Below are positions 8,730-20,200 of a stretch of 64,000 nucleotides of DNA, one piece after another. The stretch is taken from NCBI GenBank assembly GCA_030148865.1, contig JASBSR010000002.1:1-64000 (forward strand), in the 5' to 3' direction. A program made the translations under genes and the position numbers. The notes under the pieces were generated by a model that was not told the origin of the DNA, did no database searches, and was given only the letters and a program-made list of their open reading frames with translations. The first letter of the stretch is position 1. Each line of letters starts with the position of its first letter. The DNA is from Gammaproteobacteria bacterium. GTDB taxonomy: Bacteria; Pseudomonadota; Gammaproteobacteria; SZUA-229.

Positions 8730-9479
8730 TCAGCCCAGTATCAACTTCACCCCAATCAACAAGGTCACCAGTTCGAAGCTGCGTTTGATCAATGCATTAC
8801 CTTTGACAATGGCGAGATGCGCGCCCAGATAACCGCCAAGCACCGAACCCAGTAGCAAAGCCGGGATCCATAACCAGTAAATGTCGCCGAGCATGCCCAG
8901 CGTAATCGCGCCAGTGGCATTCCAGAACAGGCCGACCAGAACCAGAGTGTAGGCAACGGCGCGTTTATAATCCATGCCAAACCAGCGCACCAGCCAGAGG
9001 GTGGCAAATAGCCCGGTACCCGATGTCAATGAACCATTGAGTACCCCGATGAGAAACATCACACTGCCACCGATGATATAGCCGCGACGGTCACGGTGTA
9101 GTGGTTGACAGGTCTGGCCCAGTTGCGGTGAAAAAAATGAGTACACACTGAGGCCCAGTGTGAGCAGGCCGAGGGCGATTTCTGCGCTGCGGCTGGGCAC
9201 CAGTAGAATAAAGCTGGCACCGATAAACACGCCGGGAAGCCCGGTGACGACCATGAATACGGCAAAGTGGCGCTCCATGTGACTGGCGCGTAAATGTCGT
9301 AGGGTTGCGCCGATGCCAAGCGCAACAGTCGCAACCTTATGGGTGGCGAGCGCGAGGCCAAAAGGCAGGCCGAAAAATATCAGTACAGGTAGCTGGATCA
9401 GGCCAGCACCGCCACCGCTGAGTGCAGAAAACGCATTGGCGATCAGCGAAATTGCAAAAATGACTATTTGTTCGAGCAT
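8730..9479 (-). CDS. TauE/SafE-family sulfite exporter-like permease
   Basis: A 249-residue integral membrane protein with about 7-8 hydrophobic segments. It has the glycine-rich TauE/SafE pattern: an N-terminal ISLIANAFSALSGGGAGLIQLP segment and a repeated second half beginning GVLNGSLTSGTGLFATLWLVRWFG. Members move sulfite, sulfoacetate or other small organosulfur anions out of the cell, but most are uncharacterised. Single gene; the 3' end faces the inverted-repeat element and pyrE. The substrate cannot be predicted here. Confidence 0.85.
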   Translation of the reverse strand: MLEQIVIFAISLIANAFSALSGGGAGLIQLPVLIFFGLPFGLALATHKVATVALGIGATLRHLRASHMERHFAVFMVVTGLPGVFIGASFILLVPSRSAEIALGLLTLGLSVYSFFSPQLGQTCQPLHRDRRGYIIGGSVMFLIGVLNGSLTSGTGLFATLWLVRWFGMDYKRAVAYTLVLVGLFWNATGAITLGMLGDIYWLWIPALLLGSVLGGYLGAHLAIVKGNALIKRSFELVTLLIGVKLILG

Positions 9480-9597
9480 TGAAACCTTACCGGCAGAACA
9501 TCTCTGGGCTATGATAGCCCGATTGTGCCGGAGTCGTGGTATTTCGACTGCAGGTCGATTTATCCGGGTCTATACTCCAGGGAGGCTCCGAATAATT

Positions 9598-9696
9598 CCA
9601 TTCAGGAGCTTTCAGCACGACAAAAACGTTCCGAGCGTTTTTGAGCAGCTTGAGCGGGCCCTGCAGAGATGCGGGCACGGACCGCTCGAGTAAAAT
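9598..9696. other. Two strong hairpins in a non-coding region
   Basis: An AAAACGTTCCGAGCGTTTT palindrome is followed by CTTGAGCGG and CCGCTCGAG arms around an inner GGGCCC/GGGC stem. A 70-codon frame on the minus strand across this stretch has no family resemblance and no ribosome-binding site. The hairpins could be a terminator pair or an unlisted structured RNA. Confidence 0.4.
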
Positions 9697-9724
9697 CAAA
9701 AAATATGATTTTTAGTTCTCTGTG

Positions 9725-9764
9725 TTTTTAGTGACTTAAATCACTAAAAAGGGTGGCATATAAT
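9725..9764 (+). promoter_or_regulatory. Promoter with CRP-type operator upstream of the DUF4124 gene
   Basis: A perfect inverted repeat, TTTTTAGTGA at 9725-9734 and TCACTAAAAA at 9741-9750 with a six-base centre, carries the CRP/Vfr core GTGA-N6-TCAC. A consensus -10 TATAAT sits at 9759-9764. The site centre would be at about -33.5, overlapping the -35 region, a place more typical for repression or an unusual activation geometry. A leader hairpin at 9776-9803 follows. Confidence 0.6.
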
Positions 9765-9775
9765 TACGTGCTGCG

Positions 9776-9803
9776 CGGAACTCTGAATGAAATCAGAGGT
9801 TCC
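9776..9803 (+). other. 5' leader hairpin
   Basis: GGAACTCTGA and TCAGAGGTTCC form an 11-base stem with one bulge and a six-base loop. It lies within the predicted 5' leader, about 30 bases before the start codon. It may stabilise the message. Confidence 0.5.
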
Positions 9804-9832
9804 CTAAAAACGATCAACCCGGGAGTTTTGTG

Positions 9833-10462
9833 ATGCGAAATCAGTTTTGGCCCAGTTTCATGTTTGCAATTGTCATGCTCGCGGCCGTGCCTGCAGCGGC
9901 GAAAATGTATAAATGGACCGATGAAAATGGACAGGTGCATTACGGTGATGCAATTCCTGCACAGTATCTCAATAAAGAGCACAGGGAAATGAATGATCAG
10001 GGGCTCGCGGTCAGGAAAGTGAAAGCGGCGGAAACTGATGCCCAGCGCGCGGCAAGGCTGCAACAGGAAGCGATTAAACAGCAGGAAGAGCAAACGCTCG
10101 CTGAACAGCGCCTGCGTGATCGCGTGTTGCTCGACACCTATACCACCGAGCGGGATCTGGTCGCAGCGCGTGATGCCAGGCTGGATGCCGTTGATTCGCA
10201 GATCAAGCTGTCGACATCGATTATAGACGACTCGCGTAATAAGCTCGCTGCCAGTGAGAAGCTGGTACAGTCATTAAAGACTCAGAATAAACCTGTGCCG
10301 GAAACATTGACTGACAAAATACTTCGCGAGCAACGCCAGCTCGAAACGCAGGATGAGGTGATGCGCGGCCATATAGACAAGCGTCAGGCGGTGAGTCTAC
10401 AATTCAACGGTTATATCGAACGTTTTCGTGAACTTAAAGCAGAGCAACATAAGCAGCGCTAG
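9833..10462 (+). CDS. Exported DUF4124 coiled-coil protein
   Basis: A 209-residue protein with a cleavable signal peptide ending near AVPAAA (residue about 22), a DUF4124 motif immediately after it (KMYKWTDENGQVHYGD near 24-39) and a long charged helix-rich tail with Gln, Glu, Arg and Lys, likely coiled coil (residues about 65-205). A GTG lies directly before the ATG; GGGAG six bases upstream of the ATG favours ATG 9833. It is expressed from its own promoter with a CRP-like palindrome. Function unknown. The domain is shared with 3956-4426. Confidence 0.85.
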   Translation: MRNQFWPSFMFAIVMLAAVPAAAKMYKWTDENGQVHYGDAIPAQYLNKEHREMNDQGLAVRKVKAAETDAQRAARLQQEAIKQQEEQTLAEQRLRDRVLLDTYTTERDLVAARDARLDAVDSQIKLSTSIIDDSRNKLAASEKLVQSLKTQNKPVPETLTDKILREQRQLETQDEVMRGHIDKRQAVSLQFNGYIERFRELKAEQHKQR

Positions 10463-10480
10463 GCGCTGGCTGAAAAATAC

Positions 10481-10655
10481 AGGTCTGGGTTGAATGGCGC
10501 TTGCTTAAGAGCACATCAAGGACAATTTCGTTATTCCCGCATGCTGCTGGCGGGAGTCGACCTGTTTAAAGCAATGGATCCCGGCCAAAAACATACCGGA
10601 ATGACGACTCCCAGGCCTTATTACGCTTAAGTCAGTGCCATTAAGGTCTGGGTTG
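10481..10655. mobile_element. MITE-like element with 12-bp flanking direct repeat
   Basis: A 150-base non-coding element at 10493-10642 has imperfect inverted termini: AATGGC, five bases, CTTAAG on the left, and its reverse complement (CTTAAG, five bases, GCCATT) on the right. Two internal hairpins are present (ATTCCCGCATG...CTGGCGGGA and ATCCCGGCC...CCGGAAT). It is flanked by a perfect direct repeat AGGTCTGGGTTG at 10481-10492 and 10644-10655, as a target-site duplication would be. Related sequence occurs near 21.83 and 52.92 kb. No transposase is encoded. Confidence 0.75.
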
Positions 10656-10668
10656 GAAAAACGGTGTC

Positions 10669-11628
<960 letters not shown>

Positions 11629-11653
11629 TTAGTGAGTGTTGCAGTGATTTAAA

Positions 11654-13033
11654 TCAGAACGGCAGCTCCAGTGTGCGGTCGAGTTTGAGCAGCTCCTGCT
11701 TAAAACGTGCCTGTATCTCGTTCAGTGTGTCCTGGTTGTTGGCTTCAAAGCGCAACACCAGACTGGGCGTGGTGTTGGACGGACGAATCAGCCCCCAGCC
11801 GTCGGCATAGTTAACGCGCATACCATCGATGGTGATGACTTCGGCATCACCGAAATCTGCGCTTTGTTTGAATTTGTCCATGAAGGTGTAGTGCGCGCCA
11901 TCCTGCTGAAACTGGATTTGTAGTTCAGGGGTGTTAAAGCTATCCGGTAGTTCGGCGAATACTTCAGCGGCAGACTCGTCGCGCTGGCTGATAATTTCCA
12001 GCATGCGCGCAGCACTATAAAGGCCGTCATCAAAGCCGAACCAGCGTTCTTTGAAAAACACATGGCCAGACATTTCACCGGCGAGTTCGGCACCAGTTTC
12101 TTTCATCTTGGCTTTGATGAATGAGTGCCCGGTTTTCCACATTAAGGGATCGCCGCCGAGACGACTGATTTCTTTGGCCAGATTGGTGCTGGACTTAACA
12201 TCGAAAATAATCTGTGCACCAGGTTTACGGCTGAGCACATCGGCCGCGTACAGCATCATCTGGCGGTCGGCCCAGATGATGTGCTCTTCATTATCGATGA
12301 TACCGACACGGTCACCATCGCCATCGAAGGCAAGGCCGATATCGAGTTCATTATCCGCAATCGCCTTTTGTAGGTCTTTGAGATTTTCCGGACGCGAGGG
12401 ATCTGGATGATGATTGGGGAAAGTCCCATCGACATCACAAAACAGTTCGGTGATGTCGCAGCCGAGTTTGCGAAACAGCTCGGGTGCGATGAAGCCAGCG
12501 ACCCCGTTGCCGCAATCGATCGCAATGCGCATCGGTTTGGCTAACTTGATGTCGCTGACGATGGTTTTAATATAATCCGAGACCATATCCTGATGCGAAT
12601 ACGCACCTTCACCGGAGGCGAGTTTATTATCGATAATGCTTTGATATAAGGCCCTGATGCCATCGCCATACAGAGTGTTGCCAGCGATTAACATTTTAAG
12701 ACCGTTGTACTGTGGTGGATTATGACTGCCAGTGACCATAATGCCGGTGCCGGTTTCGAGTTTGTGGGTGGCGTAGTACAGTACCGGAGTGGGTACCATG
12801 CCAATGTCGATGACATCGCAACCGCCCGCTCGCAAACCTTCGCCCAGCACTTTGGCCAGTTCTGGGCTGGAGAGTCGACCATCACGACCGACGATAACGG
12901 TTTTTTGATTTTGTCTGAGCGCTTCGCTGGCAAAGGCCTGACCAATTAGACGCACTGCATCTGGGGTGAGTGCAGTTTCGACGACGCCGCGAATATCGTA
13001 GGCGCGAAATATTTCTTCCGTTATTGCGTTCAT
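11654..13033 (-). CDS. algC: Phosphomannomutase / phosphoglucomutase
   Basis: A 459-residue alpha-D-phosphohexomutase that interconverts 1- and 6-phosphates of mannose or glucose for polysaccharide and LPS precursors. The active-site phosphoserine lies in TGSHNPPQYNG near residues 100-110, the metal loop is DGDGDRVG near 238-245, the sugar loop is the GEMSGH region near 319-324, and the C-terminal phosphate loop contains RPSNTTP. The order coaBC-dut-algC-argB is the one seen in Pseudomonas, which supports AlgC over GlmM. Confidence 0.93.
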   Translation of the reverse strand: MNAITEEIFRAYDIRGVVETALTPDAVRLIGQAFASEALRQNQKTVIVGRDGRLSSPELAKVLGEGLRAGGCDVIDIGMVPTPVLYYATHKLETGTGIMVTGSHNPPQYNGLKMLIAGNTLYGDGIRALYQSIIDNKLASGEGAYSHQDMVSDYIKTIVSDIKLAKPMRIAIDCGNGVAGFIAPELFRKLGCDITELFCDVDGTFPNHHPDPSRPENLKDLQKAIADNELDIGLAFDGDGDRVGIIDNEEHIIWADRQMMLYAADVLSRKPGAQIIFDVKSSTNLAKEISRLGGDPLMWKTGHSFIKAKMKETGAELAGEMSGHVFFKERWFGFDDGLYSAARMLEIISQRDESAAEVFAELPDSFNTPELQIQFQQDGAHYTFMDKFKQSADFGDAEVITIDGMRVNYADGWGLIRPSNTTPSLVLRFEANNQDTLNEIQARFKQELLKLDRTLELPF

Positions 13034-13135
13034 TTTGAATATTAAACCTGGTTAGAAGTTTGGTGCATAGTATGGGGGGTCATGGGTTTTATATCACTTT
13101 ATATCGGGTCTGGCTGCAAGTTGTATCTATCAGGA

Positions 13136-13591
13136 CTATTGCCGACCGGAGGAGCCAAAACCGCCGTTACCACGCTGGCTGGTAGAAAACTCAGAGACAA
13201 CTTCAAATTCGGCCTGCACGACTGGAACAAACACAATCTGGGCAATGCGGTCACCGCTTTCGATGTTGAAGCTTTCCTGGCCCCGATTCCAGCAGGACAC
13301 AAACAGCTGCCCCTGATAATCCGAATCGATGAGACCGACCAGATTGCCGAGCACAATACCGTGTTTATGGCCCAGACCGGAACGCGGCAAAATAGTGGCT
13401 GCCAGACCGGGGTCAGTGATATGAATCGCGATGCCAGTAGCAATGAGCTCGGTAGCGCCGGGGTTGAGCACCAGTGTGTTATCGATGCAGGCGCGCAGAT
13501 CCATGCCGGCCGACCCTGCGGTGGCGTGGGCAGGCAGTGGAATCGTTTTACCGAGACGTGGGTCCAGAATCTTAAGCTGTATTTTTTTCAT
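13136..13591 (-). CDS. dut: dUTP diphosphatase
   Basis: Hydrolyses dUTP to dUMP, keeping uracil out of DNA. The 151 residues contain the trimeric dUTPase motifs in order: [34 protein letters not shown] and the C-terminal arginine/Phe clamp [11 protein letters not shown]. Length equals that of the E. coli enzyme. Its start lies inside the last codons of coaBC (20-base overlap), implying coupled translation. Confidence 0.97.
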   Translation of the reverse strand: MKKIQLKILDPRLGKTIPLPAHATAGSAGMDLRACIDNTLVLNPGATELIATGIAIHITDPGLAATILPRSGLGHKHGIVLGNLVGLIDSDYQGQLFVSCWNRGQESFNIESGDRIAQIVFVPVVQAEFEVVSEFSTSQRGNGGFGSSGRQ

Positions 13592-14804
13592 GCTGCTTCT
13601 TGTGGTAATGATGTGCGATCAGTCCAATCAGCTGCCGCGCAATGGTGGCCTTACGCGCCCGCGGCAGCGACTGCTCACCGTTGGGCCAGATCACCTGCAG
13701 GGCATTGTAATCGCTGCCGAAGCCAATGTCTGTGCCACTGACATCGTTGGCGGCGATCAGGTCGAGCTGTTTGCGTGCCAGCTTGTCGCGAGCATTGTCG
13801 ACCAGTGCCTCGGTTTCAGCAGCAAAACCGACCACGAATGGTCGCGGCGAACTGGTCGCGACTGTTGCCAGAATATCTGGATTGCGCACCAGCGTGAGCT
13901 GAATTTCAGCCGCTGACTTTTTGATTTTCTGGCCGATGATTTCAGCCGGACGATAATCTGCAACCGCTGCGCTGGCGATAAAAATATCGCAGGCGGGGGT
14001 TCGCTGCTGCACTGCTGCCAGCATCTCGGCGGCGGTGACAACGTCGATGCGTTCGACATCGGCGGGTGTCGCGAGCGCGCAGGGGCCGGCGATCAGGGTG
14101 ACTGCGGCACCGGCTTCGTGCGCTGCCCGGGCCAGGGCAAAGCCCATGCGGCCGGAGCTGCGATTGGCAAGGTAGCGCACCGGATCGATCGCCTCGTGCG
14201 TTGGGCCAGCGGTGATCAGCACTCGCTGGCCCTGCAAAATGCCGGTTCGAAATATGCTTGCCAGTGCGCTAACCAGGTCGTCGCCGTCCAGCATCCGGCC
14301 TTCGCCGATTTCACCGCAGGCCTGAACGCCGCTGGCCGGGCCAAGCTGGGTGTAACCGCGTGCGGTCAGGGTTGCGCAATTACTCTGGGTGGCGGTATCG
14401 GCCCACATGACTCGATTCATCGAAGGCGCGTAGGCGATGGCCGCGGTGGTGGCCAGGCACAGCGTGCTGAGCAGATCATCGCCGCGACCCTGGGCGAGAC
14501 GGGCGATGGTATTGGCGCTGGCCGGCGCGATCAGCACCGCGTCGGCCCAGCGCGCGAGTTCGATATGGCCCATACCAGCTTCGGAGTTTGCGTCCAGCAG
14601 CTCGCTGTGCACGGCATGGCCCGAGAGCGCCTGAAAGGTCAGTGGCGTCACGAACTGGGTCGCTGCCTGAGTCATCACCACGCGCACTTCGGCACCGGTA
14701 TCACGCAGACGCCGGGTCAGCTCGGCGCTTTTATACGCGGCAATACCACCGCTGATGCCGAGTAGAATATGTTTGCCGAACAGAGATGTGTGAGCCTTGG
14801 CCAT
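13572..14804 (-). CDS. coaBC: Bifunctional phosphopantothenoylcysteine synthetase / decarboxylase
   Basis: Two coenzyme A steps in one 410-residue protein. The N-terminal flavoprotein decarboxylase has [14 protein letters not shown] near 18-31, the catalytic-histidine region [17 protein letters not shown] and [10 protein letters not shown]. The C-terminal synthetase has [23 protein letters not shown] and KIKK. ATG at 14802-14804. First gene of coaBC-dut-algC-argB, divergent from radC across 89 bases. Confidence 0.96.
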   Translation of the reverse strand: MAKAHTSLFGKHILLGISGGIAAYKSAELTRRLRDTGAEVRVVMTQAATQFVTPLTFQALSGHAVHSELLDANSEAGMGHIELARWADAVLIAPASANTIARLAQGRGDDLLSTLCLATTAAIAYAPSMNRVMWADTATQSNCATLTARGYTQLGPASGVQACGEIGEGRMLDGDDLVSALASIFRTGILQGQRVLITAGPTHEAIDPVRYLANRSSGRMGFALARAAHEAGAAVTLIAGPCALATPADVERIDVVTAAEMLAAVQQRTPACDIFIASAAVADYRPAEIIGQKIKKSAAEIQLTLVRNPDILATVATSSPRPFVVGFAAETEALVDNARDKLARKQLDLIAANDVSGTDIGFGSDYNALQVIWPNGEQSLPRARKATIARQLIGLIAHHYHKKQHEKNTA

Positions 14805-14893
14805 AGGCGCAGTTTAGCAGATTCAGCGCTCTGGCTTTACAGCGGCAGTGGTGCTGAGTACCATCAGGATTTCACCATGTTCAGGGAAGAATC

Positions 14894-15565
14894 ATGACAA
14901 TACATGACTGGCCAGTCGACGAACGCCCTCGCGAAAAACTCCTCAGTCGTGGTGCTGACGCACTCTCCGATGCCGAATTGCTGGCGATATTTCTACGCAC
15001 TGGCGTCACCGGGTTCACCGCAGTGGATCTGGCGCGCGAGCTCTTAGTCAATTTCGGCGGTCTTAAGCATTTACTCGCCGCCAGTGAAACCGAGTTCTGC
15101 AAACAGCATGGCCTGGGGCGCGCCAAATATGCGCAGTTGCAGGCGGTACTGGAAATGGCGCGACGACATTTACTGGAAAACCTGCAGCGCGGTGATGCCT
15201 TGTGCAGTCCGCAGGATACACAGCGCTATCTCAGTTCACAATTACAAAGCTGCGCCCAGGAAGTGTTTGCCTGTTTGTTTCTGGATAATCGTAACCGGGT
15301 GATCAGTTTTGACAAAATGTTTTACGGCACCATCGATGGTGCCAGTGTGTATCCGCGTGAAGTGGTCAAGCAGGCGTTGAAAAAGAATGCGGCTGCGGTT
15401 ATCTTCGCCCACAATCACCCTTCCGGTATAGCAGAACCGAGCGGCGCAGACGAGCATATCACGCGCAAGCTCAAGGAAGCGCTGGCGCTGGTCGATATTC
15501 GTGTGCTCGATCATGTTATTGTGGGTGATACAGTAGTGTCGTTTGCCGAGCGTGGTCTGATTTGA
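14894..15565 (+). CDS. radC: RadC-family JAB-domain protein
   Basis: A 223-residue protein with an N-terminal helix-hairpin-helix-type region ([21 protein letters not shown]) and a C-terminal JAB1/MPN metal-binding domain. The metal motif HNHPSG begins at H173, followed by the conserved Asp (SGADEHIT). Despite its name, a direct repair role is doubtful in the characterised cases. Its place divergent to coaBC is conserved in gammaproteobacteria. Confidence 0.94.
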   Translation: MTIHDWPVDERPREKLLSRGADALSDAELLAIFLRTGVTGFTAVDLARELLVNFGGLKHLLAASETEFCKQHGLGRAKYAQLQAVLEMARRHLLENLQRGDALCSPQDTQRYLSSQLQSCAQEVFACLFLDNRNRVISFDKMFYGTIDGASVYPREVVKQALKKNAAAVIFAHNHPSGIAEPSGADEHITRKLKEALALVDIRVLDHVIVGDTVVSFAERGLI

Positions 15566-15809
15566 GAAACTTTCAGCGGTCATAGCCAGGCCTGAGGTGC
15601 CAGGCCCAACGTTCTATTCATCATCACCGAAAGCTCGTGTCGGAGGCTCATCGTAATCGAGCGCAATAAGTAACAGGTATTGCGCCGTTATGCGTTGTGG
15701 CATGTGGGTTATTCGCTGCACTCGTGTGCGTCAGACTGGGGCGGTTTAAACTGATCCGTTTATTTAGTGCTGGCTGGTTCTGTGTTATATGTGAACTCTG
15801 CCGAGGAAT

Positions 15810-16187
15810 ATGAGAGTGGAGTTTTTTAGAGAAGTACACAGTCCTGGTTTGGATCTCGATTATTTAAAGAGTTTATTATCTATAGATAGCCTGACAGGCT
15901 TATGCGCAGCTATTGATAGTGTGGCCGCTCATAACGAAAACGAGGCCGAGATCTACTGCCTCTGGGGACTGTTTAATATCAGACGCGATGTAATAAAATA
16001 TGGTGTCCGATTCTCACTGCTTAATTGTCCTCACGCACTGGCGTGGACTATTACATTTAATGAAGCAAGTCAAAAGATTATAATTCATTGCACCATTGAT
16101 AAAACTGAGGAGGATCCTGATTTCATCGAATCAATTCATAATTTTCTGGCAGACTGGTCAAACGGCATGGCCAGGGCTTTACAATAA
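15810..16187 (+). CDS. Uncharacterised small protein
   Basis: I do not recognise this 125-residue soluble protein. A GAGG ribosome-binding site lies just before the ATG. It has no signal or membrane segment, is acidic, and has a mixed alpha/beta look with a final amphipathic helix (FIESIHNFLADWSNGM). Base composition is lower in GC than the flanking housekeeping genes, and it sits in an accessory patch between radC and a broken gene. Confidence 0.6.
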   Translation: MRVEFFREVHSPGLDLDYLKSLLSIDSLTGLCAAIDSVAAHNENEAEIYCLWGLFNIRRDVIKYGVRFSLLNCPHALAWTITFNEASQKIIIHCTIDKTEEDPDFIESIHNFLADWSNGMARALQ

Positions 16188-16346
16188 ATACGTCAGAGCA
16201 TCGGAATGATGCTCTGATTGTTGATAAAAAGTCCGGATCAAAACAAAATTCGTAAATGCTCAGGGCGGTAGTGTAGATAACAGCAGTGCTTCCAGATTCG
16301 GAATAAAAATACGCAGTAACTAATCAGGCACACAGCAGGAGGCAGC

Positions 16347-16702
16347 GTGAACAATAATACAACGAACAGTATTCACTGGAACTTCTGGGTGGTCAGTGTC
16401 GCCACTCTGATCTGGAATATCATGGGTGGCATTAATTTCTTTATGCAAATGGATGCCAGTGCGTCAGCTGTGTTCGGTGGTGTACTTGGTTGTCTTTTAT
16501 TATTCAGAAAATCGGCGGCGAGCTATGTGTTTGTGCTGTCACTGCTCGGAGTGATTGTGACCATGGTACACGCAGTTGGTGTTATGCGAAGTCAGCCTTG
16601 AGCCAGTTTGAAATCGTCATGATGATGGTTATGCCAGTGGGAGTGGCGGTATTTTTGCTCTGGTACGCAAAGCGAGCCGAGAACAAAGGCTGGATCAGTT
16701 AG
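16347..16702 (+). pseudogene. Frameshifted small 4-TM membrane protein
   Basis: The first frame (16347-16601) gives 84 residues with three membrane segments (HWNFWVVSVATLIWNIMGG, a central AVFGGVLGCLLLF, then YVFVLSLLGVIVTMVHAVGV). A TGA follows at 16599-16601. The minus-one frame carries on at once with FEIVMMMVMPVGVAVFLLWY then AKRAENKGW. Together these make the C-terminal segment expected for this family of about 140-residue membrane proteins, often mislabelled as sugar transporters. The loop after the first TM is also shorter than I remember for the family. A one-base loss near 16598 explains the break. It could be decay or a sequencing error. Confidence 0.7.
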
Positions 16703-16897
16703 CGCAGAACAGCCAGCCTGAAAATCTGATGGATACGGCGAGAGGATACCTGGAAAGATTATCTTAGGTGGCAAAGCCAGGCCACTAGCAGTATTTTTCA
16801 AAAGGTTACGTAAAAAAGGGCTATGCATTGTTCGGGTCGGCTGAAAAGAGTAGACACTGAGCGTGTTGTCTTCGTAACCGTATTCGTAATCCATCAT
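16592..16897 (-). CDS. Possible small ORF with strong ribosome-binding site
   Basis: A 101-residue frame whose ATG (16895-16897) is preceded by GATGAGGAATAG, a very good Shine-Dalgarno. The first 40 residues look protein-like (MMDYEYGYEDNTLSVYSFQP); the rest runs antisense through the 3' end of the broken gene and looks random. It may be a truncated small gene whose original 3' end was lost. I recognise no family. Confidence 0.3.
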   Translation of the reverse strand: MMDYEYGYEDNTLSVYSFQPTRTMHSPFLRNLLKNTASGLALPPKIIFPGILSPYPSDFQAGCSALTDPAFVLGSLCVPEQKYRHSHWHNHHHDDFKLAQG

Positions 16898-17273
16898 CTA
16901 TTCCTCATCATTTCCTTTATTAAGATCCTGGTACGCGCTATTGCAGCGTGCAAATTACATTAGCAACGCGACTGCAAATGCGTTTTATTATAGTCGCAGC
17001 AAAGCGTTTCAGGCGATTGGTATTCTGTTTAATCCCACATTAAATTTATGGTAATTTAGCCGGCCTGGTGAATCAAGTAATGTTGAAAGTAGCTGAATTT
17101 AACTGCGTCTGTGTTTATGGTGCTGATAAGTAAAATCTTAGTCAGGCTTGAAATCGCAGTATACGGCAGTCCTGGTAGGTATGGCGGGGTCATGCTGCCG
17201 CAGCTGATAGTCGCGGTTTACGAACTTTGTTTTTTCCAGTACGCTTAAGCATTGCCTCTCTTGCCGGAGTACT
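16898..17273. other. Non-coding interval before the hybrid kinase
   Basis: About 375 AT-rich bases. No protein, RNA gene or clear hairpin was found. It presumably holds the promoter of the kinase gene, but I see no confident hexamers. Confidence 0.4.
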
Positions 17274-20200
17274 ATGCCAAAGAACTATACTGGTAATACT
17301 CGCCAGTACCCTGTGCCTGAAAATGAAGCAGATCGCATTGCGGCCCTTAGACGTTATCAGATTCTGGATACCTCACCCGAGGAAGCTTTCGACCGAATTA
17401 CCCGCATGGCTGCTACCTGTCTTGAGGTCCCAGTGTCCCTGGTCTCATTGGTGGATGAGAGTCGCCAGTGGTTTAAATCACATCATGGTATTGATGCTGA
17501 AGAAATACCACGTGAAATAGCCTTTTGTGCGCATACCATTATGGGTGATCAGCCGATGGTTATTGAGGATGCTACCGCTGATCCTCGCTTTGCGAATAAC
17601 CCTCTGGTCACAACAGATCCTAATATTCGTTTCTATGCCGGTGCGCCACTCATCACTCACGATGGTTTCAAGCTGGGCAGTCTTTGTGTTTTTGATCAAC
17701 AACCGAGAACCTTGTCCGGGGAACAACACAATGTGCTCAAGGACCTTGCTGCACTGGTGGTGGATGCTATGGAGCTTCGCCTTGCTGGCAAAAGAGCCTC
17801 TGATGAAATAGTCAACAAAGAACAGGAAGCGCAGGCGCTCTATCGAAGTACGATTTTTATACAGTCAGTGCTGGACAATGCAGTTGATGGCATTATCACG
17901 ATCGACCAGCACGGCATGATTGAATCGTATAACCGCGCGGCAGAACATCTTTTTGGTTATACCGTTGCGGAGCTTGCTGGCAAAGGGCTCAAATTACTTA
18001 TGCCAGAACCTTATTACAGCGAGTATACCGGTTATATGCAAAATTGTGCATGTACCGATGATACCAGTGTTTCGGGTATTACCCGCGAGATAACCGGGTT
18101 ACGCAAGGATGGTAGTAGCTTTCAAATGGAGGTGGCCATCAGTACGCTGCGGATGGATAACCGAATCGTATTTACGGGTTTCGTGCGTGATATTACGCAG
18201 CGACATGCTGTAGAGGCAAAACTGAATGAGTTTAAAAACACTCTCGATCAAACTCTGGATTGTGTGTTTATGTTCGATGCAGAGAGTCTGCGATTCTTCT
18301 ACTTTAATCAGGGCGCGCAACAACAGGTTGGTTACAGCGACGATGAGTTGATGCAGATGACGCCGGTTGATATAAAACCCGAATTAGATAGCGCGCAATT
18401 CCAGGCGCTGATTGCGCCACTCCTGGATGGGACGCAAAGCTCGTTACGATTCGAAACCACGCACCGTCATAAAGATGGACATGACACACCTGTGGATGTA
18501 TTTCTTCAGTTGATCACCAATGAAAACTCATCTTCGCATTTCATTTCCATTGTGCGCGACATTACTGACCGTAAGCAAAATGAGCAACAATTACATGACC
18601 GCGAAGCGCATATCAGTGCCATCGTTGATAATGCGGTTGATGGCATTATCACCATAAATGAACTGGGCATTGTGGAAACCTGTAACCATGCTGCCATAAA
18701 AATGTTTGGTTACTCGGCTAGTGAAGTTGTTGGTAACAATATAAAGATGTTGATGCCGCAGCCTTATGCGGAGAGCCATGACGGTTATCTGGCCAGCTAT
18801 CGCAACGGTGGTGGGGCCAGAGTGATTGGTATTGGTCGTGAAGTAACAGGTCAACGCAAAGATGGCTCGGTTTTTCCTATGGAGCTTTCGGTGGCAGAAG
18901 TCAAGCTGGCTGATCGCCGAATATTTACCGGTATTGTGCGCGATATTACAGAGCGCCACACGCTGCAAAAGAGTCTTGCAGATCAACGCAAGTTGCTCGA
19001 CACTTTGTGGCAGGGAATGAGGCAGTTTATGGAGGATGAGAATCTGGTCGCCATTGCAGAGCATTACCTGCAGAAAGTACTGGAGCTGACACAAAGCAGT
19101 TATGGCTTTATCGGTGAGATATTGTATGACAATGAGGGCGCGCCCTACTTAAAGACCCGCGCAATTACCAATATTGCCTGGGATGATGCGACACGACGTT
19201 TTTACGATGAAAATGCACCTCAGGGTATGGAATTTCGTAATCTCAGAAGCCTGTTTGGCGCAGCAATCAGCAGCGGTAAAGTGGTAATCAGTAATCTGCC
19301 GAGTGATGATCCGCGGCGCGGTGGCTTGCCTGAGGGGCATCCAGCGCTCGATGCTTTCCTTGGTGTACCCGTTTATTATGGTGGCGAGATGGTTGGCATG
19401 TACGGCATTGCTAATCGTCCCGAGGGTTACGACGATGAACTCGTCGAATTTCTGCAACCATTCACTACCAGTTTTGGTTCTATTATTTATGCCAAACGTA
19501 GCGCTGAACATGGGCGTGAAATGCAGGCCGAGCTTTTTAAGGCGAAGGAAATCGCGGAGAAGGCTAACCGCGCCAAGAGTGATTTTCTGTCACGGATGAG
19601 CCATGAATTGCGCACCCCCTTGAATGCTATCCTGGGCTTTGGCCAGATTCTCGAAATGGAAGAGTGTAGTAGTCCAGATGAGCAGGAAAGCGTTGCTCAT
19701 ATCATCAAAAAAGCGGGCCGACATCTGACTGACCTGATCAACGAGGTACTGGATATTGCCCGTATCGAATCCGGTCGTCAGAACCTGTCGCCAGAACCGG
19801 TACAGGTGCGCCGTGTGCTGGAAGACGCCTGGGGCATGATCCGCCCGCTGGCGAACGAGCGTAACATTCAACTCAACTATGCTGTTCCTGATGAAGACGG
19901 TGTCCACGTGCTTGCTGACTTGCAACGCCTGAAACAGGTGTTATTGAACTTGATGTCTAATGCTGTCAAGTATAATCACGATGGCGGTAGCATCACTTTG
20001 TTCTTCGCTGAGAAACGCGCAGGCATTATTCGTATCAGCATTAGTGACACCGGTCCGGGTATCACTGAAGAAGGATGTCATCGTATATTTGAACCGTTTG
20101 AGCGCCTTGGTGCTGAGGGAAGTGGGGTTCAGGGCAGCGGCATCGGCCTGGCATTGAGTAAAGCGCTGGTCGAAGCGATGGGCGGGATGCTGGGGCTGGA

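Noticed and set aside
9487-9699. A 70-codon minus-strand frame upstream of the TauE-type gene
   Set aside because: It spans two strong hairpins, has no ribosome-binding site and resembles no family.
14118-14765. A 215-codon frame antisense to coaBC
   Set aside because: Low-complexity, His- and Gly-rich shadow translation with no start signal.
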